From positions 1-54,435 of the forward strand of contig SVIR01000008.1 in NCBI GenBank assembly GCA_015069395.1: a DNA stretch of 54,435 nucleotides, given 5' to 3'. Shown piece after piece: positions 49,842 to 54,435 of this stretch. Each line of letters opens with the position of its first letter. Position 1 is the first letter of the stretch. The notes below the pieces were generated by a model. The model had not been told where the DNA came from. It did no database searches and was given only the letters and a program-made list of their open reading frames with translations. Source of the DNA: Clostridiales bacterium (GTDB lineage: Bacteria; Bacillota; Clostridia; Christensenellales; UBA1242). A program made the position numbers and the translations under genes.

Positions 49842-51263
49842 ATGCAAGATTTTGTCGAGAAATTGAAAGGTGATATGCATAACTCTATTGACTTTTGTAG
49901 CAAAGTTTTAGAAAAACAAGGCGACAAAGTTTTTTTTGTTTATTTAAAAAGCATAACTGACAATTTGGTTTTTTCTCAAGCAATATACGAACCAATTTTG
50001 GAATATAACAAAGAGCTTGATTTTGAGACTTTGAAACAACTTGTAAAATCTAATGATGTGACTGAGGTTGACCAAGACGAAGTGCATGAGAAAATCTTGA
50101 AAGGCAGTGTTGTAGTATTCTTGTCAAATAGTGAAAGATTTTTGGCTGTTGATATTTTAAAATTTAATACCAGAACACCTAGTGAACCTCCAACATCTTC
50201 AGTAATTATGGGACCAAGAGAGGGGTTTACTGAAGATATAAAAACAAACATTTCGCTGATTAGGAAAAGGTTTTATGGAAAAGATTTGGTTTTGGAAAAC
50301 CTTTTTCTTGGAGAGGAAACAAACACTCAAGTTGTTTTAGCTTATCTCAATGATGTTGTAGATAAAAAAATTTTAAAAGAATTGAAAAAGAGATTAAAAA
50401 AGATCAAAATCGACGGTGTTGTTGATGCGTATTATCTTATACCCCTTATCAGTGATCGACCAAATTCGTTTGTAAAGCAAATTGGTGTTGCAGAGAAGCC
50501 TGATATAGTAGGAGCAAAGATTTTGGAAGGGAGAGTTGCTATCATAGTAGACAATTCGCCTATTGTTTTGACAGTTCCGTTTGTATTTCTTGAAGATTTG
50601 CAAAGCAGTAATGATTATTATACCAACTATTTTTATTCTTCAATTTTAAGATTGGTCAGACTTGTAGGACTGTTTTTTGCTGTAGTGGGTCCTGGAATTT
50701 ACATATCTCTTCAATTGTTTCATTATAATGTTTTGCCAATAAAGTATTTAATTACTGTTGCTAATTCTACTCAACAAGTGCCTTTTACACCATTTATTGA
50801 GATTTTGTTTATAACTTTGCTGTTTCAAATTTTATATGAAGTCAGTCTGAGATTGCCGTCTTATTTGGGATTGGCAACTTCTATCGTGGGTGCTTTAATT
50901 TTGGGAGATACAGGTGTAAAAGCTGGGTTGATTTCTCCTCCAGCTGTTATTGTCGTGGCTATAGCTAAAATTGCTCTTTATACTGTCCCAGATCAATATT
51001 CCCAGATAACAGTTTTGCAGTTTGTATTTATTTTTTTAGGGGCGTCCTTAGGTCTTTTGGGGGTAATTGGTGGAATGATATATGTGCTCGCATATGTAAA
51101 CTCAATAGAAAACTTTGGGGCTCCATATCTTGCACCTTTTTCACCTTTTATTTTTAGTGACAACAAAGATGGTCTTTTGAAGGTGCCAATTACTGATATG
51201 AAAAATCGACCAAAAGCATTTAAAAACAATGACGAGGAAAGAATAAATGTTCAAGAGGAATGA
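49842..51263 (+). CDS. gerA: Spore germination receptor subunit A (GerA/GerKA family)
   Basis: 473 residues. About 280 cytoplasmic residues with family blocks such as SSVIMGPREGFTEDIKTNISLIRKR are followed by about five membrane helices. The membrane region includes the conserved PFTPFIEILFITLLFQILYE and LGDTGVKAGLISP parts. GerA proteins form receptors with B and C subunits in the spore inner membrane and sense nutrients. The ATG at 49842 is chosen for AAGGAG just upstream. It overlaps gerB by 17 bases. Confidence 0.94.
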   Translation: MQDFVEKLKGDMHNSIDFCSKVLEKQGDKVFFVYLKSITDNLVFSQAIYEPILEYNKELDFETLKQLVKSNDVTEVDQDEVHEKILKGSVVVFLSNSERFLAVDILKFNTRTPSEPPTSSVIMGPREGFTEDIKTNISLIRKRFYGKDLVLENLFLGEETNTQVVLAYLNDVVDKKILKELKKRLKKIKIDGVVDAYYLIPLISDRPNSFVKQIGVAEKPDIVGAKILEGRVAIIVDNSPIVLTVPFVFLEDLQSSNDYYTNYFYSSILRLVRLVGLFFAVVGPGIYISLQLFHYNVLPIKYLITVANSTQQVPFTPFIEILFITLLFQILYEVSLRLPSYLGLATSIVGALILGDTGVKAGLISPPAVIVVAIAKIALYTVPDQYSQITVLQFVFIFLGASLGLLGVIGGMIYVLAYVNSIENFGAPYLAPFSPFIFSDNKDGLLKVPITDMKNRPKAFKNNDEERINVQEE

Positions 51264-52329
51264 AACAATTGGAGGGTGGCAAACGGGAATTTTGCTGTTT
51301 GTTTTGTTTTTTGCAAACAAAATTTTAGTATTGCCATCGTTGTTGTATGACCAAGCTGGAATTGGTGGGATTTATGTCCCTGTTATTTTGTTTTTGTTTG
51401 AATTTGCTCTACTGTTTCTGTTTTATGGTTTAAAGAAGAAATATCCCGAACAAAGCTTTGGGCAAATTTTAAAAAAGTTTGGCAAGTTTGTGTATTATTT
51501 AATTTTTGTTTTTTTAATGTTTTACTTTTTGGGAAAAACCGTTTTGCTCTATAACATAACATACATATTTTTCAAAAACATAATTTACAAAGACACATCA
51601 AACATATTGTTTTTGTTTTGTTTTTTACCAATTATGATACACCTTGCAGTTTCAGGTTTGAGAGTTATGGGCAGAACAATGCAATTGTTTTTTCCTATTA
51701 TTTTAATAATGGTAGTTTTTTGTATAGTTGTTGGAGTGTTGGGGATAGATACAAATACTATGTTGTTTACATCAAAGTCATCTGATGTCTTTTTGTCTAC
51801 TTTTAGACATATATCTGCATTTGGAGATACTATCTTTTTGTTTGTTGTTATGGACAAAATAAATGTAAAAAAAGGAGAATGGAAGGTTGTATTCTCTTTG
51901 GCTGGTTTATCTGCTATTTGTGTGATTGCAGTTTGTGCGATTTTTATCTTTTCTTATACTTATACCTCTTATATGCACCCATTTGCACTTTTCGAAATAA
52001 TGAGTTATGTCAAAGAAACCGGTGGGATAGGAAGAATTGACATTATTTCTGTAGTCGTCATAATTATTTTGACATATTTCCATTTGGCGATTTGTATGAA
52101 AGGGTTTCTTGATTCGTTTGTAGAGACTTTTAAGTTAAACAATATTTATGGTTCGATTTCTTTTCAGATTGTTTTTCTTATATTGATTAATTATCTTGTT
52201 TTGAATGTCGAGAAAGCCATTTCTTATGGTGAAGTTTATCTACCGTATATCTCGGCAATTCCGTTTGTGATTATCCCTATTTTTGCAATTATTTCTCTGT
52301 TCTTTAAAAAGAGGGAGGGGAGAAAATGA
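51247..52329 (+). CDS. gerB: Spore germination receptor subunit B (GerB family permease)
   Basis: 360 residues with about ten membrane helices, APC-superfamily-like. The N-terminal ETIGGWQTGILLFVLFF and conserved prolines fit GerB-type subunits. It is thought to bind or sense the germinant together with the A subunit. It overlaps gerA by 17 and gerC by 4 bases, showing translational coupling. Confidence 0.88.
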   Translation: MFKRNETIGGWQTGILLFVLFFANKILVLPSLLYDQAGIGGIYVPVILFLFEFALLFLFYGLKKKYPEQSFGQILKKFGKFVYYLIFVFLMFYFLGKTVLLYNITYIFFKNIIYKDTSNILFLFCFLPIMIHLAVSGLRVMGRTMQLFFPIILIMVVFCIVVGVLGIDTNTMLFTSKSSDVFLSTFRHISAFGDTIFLFVVMDKINVKKGEWKVVFSLAGLSAICVIAVCAIFIFSYTYTSYMHPFALFEIMSYVKETGGIGRIDIISVVVIIILTYFHLAICMKGFLDSFVETFKLNNIYGSISFQIVFLILINYLVLNVEKAISYGEVYLPYISAIPFVIIPIFAIISLFFKKREGRK

Positions 52330-53558
52330 AACGTTTTGTTATGCAAGCTTTAAAAACCCCAATGTTTTTAGTTTTTATCGCCATTGTTTTGATTTATGGG
52401 ATTGCTGCACTTGGACAGCCTGCAGCAGTAAATCGATATGCTATTGTTACTGCAATCGGAATAGACAAAGCAAATGATGGAGAAAATGAAATAGAGGTAT
52501 CGTTACTCACATTTACACCGGTGGCAAATGTAAATTATACAGAAAAATATAAAGTTGTTTCTGCAAAAGGAAGGGCTGTGTCAGAGGCTTTAGACTATGC
52601 TGGATTGAGATTAGGCAGAGAAGTCGGGTTGTCGCACGTAAATATTTTGGTTTTGAATATAGATTTATTAGACGAAGATATTGGGCATTATCTAGACTAT
52701 TTTTCTCGCAATAAAGTTTTAGCAGGAACAACAAAGGTAGTAGTTACAGACAAATCGGCGAAAGATTTTTTAAGTGTAGTGGAAAAAATGGACAGTGATA
52801 GTTCTATAAAGATAAATGAAGTCTTGTCTTACAACAAAGAGTATGTATATGCGACGGATTCTTCTTTAGAAAGTTTTTTTAAAGGATATTTTGGGCCCAC
52901 AAAGGTAAGTTTAGTGCCTCTTTTATCCATAATTAAAGATGAGACGGGTGTAGGTGTTTCTGCATCAGGTTCTGACGACTCTGGACAATCTTCTTCTGGC
53001 TCTGGACAGACAGAGGGGGAAATTGTGAACAACGGAGACACTCTTGTTTTTAAAGAGGGGAAAAGGGTATTGATGCTTGATGGTTTGGATATGAAAATTA
53101 TTCAGTTGATAAAGGGAGACTTTAAGACAGGGTCGTTTGTATTAGAAAATTATAGTGACGACATTTTTACAAATGCTGAACTTGGCTTTGAAATGCTTGA
53201 AAACAAAATACATTATAAAGTAGTCTATGAAAATAATATTCCTATTTTTATGGTTGAATCAGAGCTTACTATGGAATTGGCAGAAATAGAAAATCAAGGT
53301 GTCGTTGTTGAGAAAAATGTTGAGTTTATGAAGTTTACTGACCAAATGAAAAATGCTGTAATTTTGAAAATAAAAAATCTTATGGCAGAAGGCATAGAAC
53401 TTATGAGAGATAATCAGATTGACTTAATTGATTTTTATACGATTATGCATAATTCGGACCCAAAGGCCTTTTCAAAGTTTTTGAGTTCTTTGGAAAATGA
53501 AGAGGATTATTTGAGTCAAATGGTTTTCAAAATCAATGTTAATATCTTTACAAGATAA
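52326..53558 (+). CDS. gerC: GerC-family germination protein without a lipobox
   Basis: 410 residues. After an N-terminal hydrophobic helix (about 13-31) comes VNRYAIVTAIGIDKANDGEN, the opening of GerC proteins (usually GCWDRREI...GID). The later blocks VGLSHVNILVLN and the C-terminal domain fit the family. The usual lipobox Cys is replaced: AALGQPAAVNRY has no Cys. A Ser/Gly/Asp linker sits near residue 220. Third gene of the ger operon. Confidence 0.9.
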   Translation: MKRFVMQALKTPMFLVFIAIVLIYGIAALGQPAAVNRYAIVTAIGIDKANDGENEIEVSLLTFTPVANVNYTEKYKVVSAKGRAVSEALDYAGLRLGREVGLSHVNILVLNIDLLDEDIGHYLDYFSRNKVLAGTTKVVVTDKSAKDFLSVVEKMDSDSSIKINEVLSYNKEYVYATDSSLESFFKGYFGPTKVSLVPLLSIIKDETGVGVSASGSDDSGQSSSGSGQTEGEIVNNGDTLVFKEGKRVLMLDGLDMKIIQLIKGDFKTGSFVLENYSDDIFTNAELGFEMLENKIHYKVVYENNIPIFMVESELTMELAEIENQGVVVEKNVEFMKFTDQMKNAVILKIKNLMAEGIELMRDNQIDLIDFYTIMHNSDPKAFSKFLSSLENEEDYLSQMVFKINVNIFTR

Positions 53559-53583
53559 CTTTCGCAAAGGTTATCAAATTTTT
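53554..53583 (+). terminator. Probable terminator of the ger operon
   Basis: GATAAC-TTT and AAA-G-GTTATC arms (one bulged G) with a CGC loop, followed by AAATTTTT. It begins in the stop-codon region of gerC. Confidence 0.6.
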
Positions 53584-53603
53584 GACATTATTTTTTTGTC
53601 AAA
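53581..53603 (+). promoter_or_regulatory. Inverted repeat upstream of ftsH (first)
   Basis: TTTGACA (53581-53587) and TGTCAAA (53597-53603) with a T-rich centre; a possible operator or hairpin. Confidence 0.4.
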
Positions 53604-53616
53604 GTGTGTTGTTTTG

Positions 53617-53645
53617 TTGTGTTATTTTTTTCTTTGTGATAAAAT
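53617..53645 (+). promoter_or_regulatory. Candidate promoter of ftsH
   Basis: TTGTGT (53617-53622), 17-bp spacer, TAAAAT (53640-53645). Confidence 0.45.
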
Positions 53646-53659
53646 CATACAGTATATTA

Positions 53660-53676
53660 TTGACCATTTTGGTCAA
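53660..53676 (+). promoter_or_regulatory. Inverted repeat upstream of ftsH (second)
   Basis: TTGACC-ATTTT-GGTCAA, a perfect palindrome with 6-bp arms, just before the AAGGAG ribosome site. It shares TTGAC with the first repeat. Confidence 0.45.
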
Positions 53677-53690
53677 ATAAGGAGAATGTA

Positions 53691-54435
53691 ATGAACGAAA
53701 AAAAACAAGGTGGTTTTAGATTATCATATGTCGTTGTCTTGCTTGTAGTAGTTTTGCTTTTTGCACTTCTTTTCGTTGATTTTGGAAGTAATGGAAAAAA
53801 GTTGACAATTCAAAACGATATTTACGAAATTGTTGATGGAACATATCAAGACGAAGACGGTAATATTTTAGAAGCTGATTATTTGTACTACAAAAATGGA
53901 ACAGCATATATTTTGGTAAAAGGCTCTAAGTATGACAGAGCTCAAGTGCCAAATTATTCAGATTTCTATTTTGAATATGATAGTGCATTGCTTACTAAAG
54001 TTAGAGAAATGTGTGATGCGAATGGCATCGATACGCGTTATGCCCCAGCCGGAATAAATTTCTGGGATATTTTGGTGCCAATTTTGTATATTGTTTTTGC
54101 TATAGTTATATTCTATTTCTTGTTTAGAATGATGGCCGGAGCAAACAAAGGGGCAATGAATTTTGGCAAGACAAAAATTAAGTCTTATTCAATGAGTAAG
54201 GTTAAATTTTCTGATATAGCAGGAATGGACGAAGAAAAAGTTGAACTCCAAGAAATTGTAGAATTCTTGAAAAATCCTAAAAAGTTTACTGATTTGGGAG
54301 CAAGAATACCTAAGGGAGTTCTGCTTGTAGGTCAACCGGGTACAGGAAAGACTTTGCTTGCACGTGCAGTAGCCGGAGAGAGCAAGGTTCCATTTATTTC
54401 TATAAGTGGTTCTGATTTTGTTGAAATGTTTGTTG
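53691..54435 (+). CDS. ftsH: ATP-dependent zinc metalloprotease FtsH, N-terminal part
   Basis: 248 residues are visible and the gene runs out of the window. The N-terminal helix (about 13-30), an external domain and a second helix (about 124-146) are followed by [20 protein letters not shown] and the Walker A motif VGQPGTGKT. FtsH degrades membrane and regulatory proteins. The ATG at 53691 was chosen because a closer ATG at 53686 meets a stop at once. Ribosome site AAGGAG. Confidence 0.94.
   Translation, partial: MNEKKQGGFRLSYVVVLLVVVLLFALLFVDFGSNGKKLTIQNDIYEIVDGTYQDEDGNILEADYLYYKNGTAYILVKGSKYDRAQVPNYSDFYFEYDSALLTKVREMCDANGIDTRYAPAGINFWDILVPILYIVFAIVIFYFLFRMMAGANKGAMNFGKTKIKSYSMSKVKFSDIAGMDEEKVELQEIVEFLKNPKKFTDLGARIPKGVLLVGQPGTGKTLLARAVAGESKVPFISISGSDFVEMFV

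Noticed and set aside
53660..53677. CtsR operator upstream of ftsH
   Set aside because: CtsR sites are two direct GGTCAAA heptads with a short spacer; here the halves are inverted and only one full heptad occurs.
1..54435. CRISPR array, prophage or intact insertion sequence
   Set aside because: No regularly spaced repeats, no transposase, integrase or phage structural gene found on either strand; the 100-bp repeat pair is the only repeat of note besides the tRNA halves.

Overview
The window is AT-rich bacterial chromosome with compact, Shine-Dalgarno-led genes, many TTGACA/TATAAT promoters and intrinsic terminators. It looks like an endospore-forming, monoderm Clostridia-like Firmicute from a lineage I cannot name. 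The evidence is a GPR spore protease, a YtfI/YtfJ(GerW)/DacF-type block, a GerA-GerB-GerC germination operon, rpsT next to gpr, and secG-rnr-smpB-ssrA in order. It reads as core chromosome: I see no prophage, intact insertion sequence or CRISPR array.

Layout. 1-2.3 kb: 3' end of pnp, a convergent galE-like epimerase, then a tRNA-Thr preceded by two tandem tRNA 5' halves. 2.3-7.6 kb: small membrane and unknown proteins, an aldehyde dehydrogenase/thioesterase/HAD operon, an XRE regulator and a lipoprotein. 7.7-16.3 kb: rel, pyk, secG, rnr, smpB, the tmRNA gene and a membrane-anchored coiled-coil protein. 16.4-28 kb: MFS transporter, prfB with its programmed frameshift, a frameshifted tsaD, a U32 peptidase, a short alaS, surface proteins, rmuC and an SDR. 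28-29.4 kb: tRNA-Leu, -Cys and -Gly, then a pair of 100-bp direct repeats around a decayed gene. 29.4-38.4 kb: ung, rpsT, gpr, murI, ytfI-like, ytfJ, a frameshifted dacF-like gene, rluB, an HI0933-type flavoprotein, plsC, an S1-domain protein and tRNA-Thr(CGT). 38.4-49.8 kb: a GNAT acetyltransferase, a phosphoribosyltransferase, membrane proteins, an unrecognised gene pair, an SDR, a nucleoside hydrolase, leuS and two membrane or envelope proteins. 49.8-54.4 kb: gerA-gerB-gerC and the start of ftsH.

Functional themes are translation and its quality control (tmRNA/SmpB, RNase R, PrfB, AlaRS, LeuRS, TsaD, RluB, S1, S20), the stringent response (Rel), envelope and secretion (SecG, MurI, DacF, PlsC, FtsH), and sporulation/germination.

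The most unusual signals are: (i) tandem tRNA-Thr 5' halves that all stop at the anticodon; (ii) several genes with no Shine-Dalgarno whose -10 box sits 6-9 nt before the ATG, suggesting leaderless mRNAs in a genome that otherwise uses strong Shine-Dalgarno sites; (iii) an AlaRS lacking two usual domains; (iv) a GPR protease starting without a propeptide; (v) a GerC-like protein without a lipobox; (vi) a terminator-like hairpin carrying the rluB ribosome-binding site; (vii) two essential-type genes (tsaD, dacF) each broken by what looks like one missing A. I did not find a clear-cut new defence or mobile system. All calls come from reading the sequence; no database search was run.
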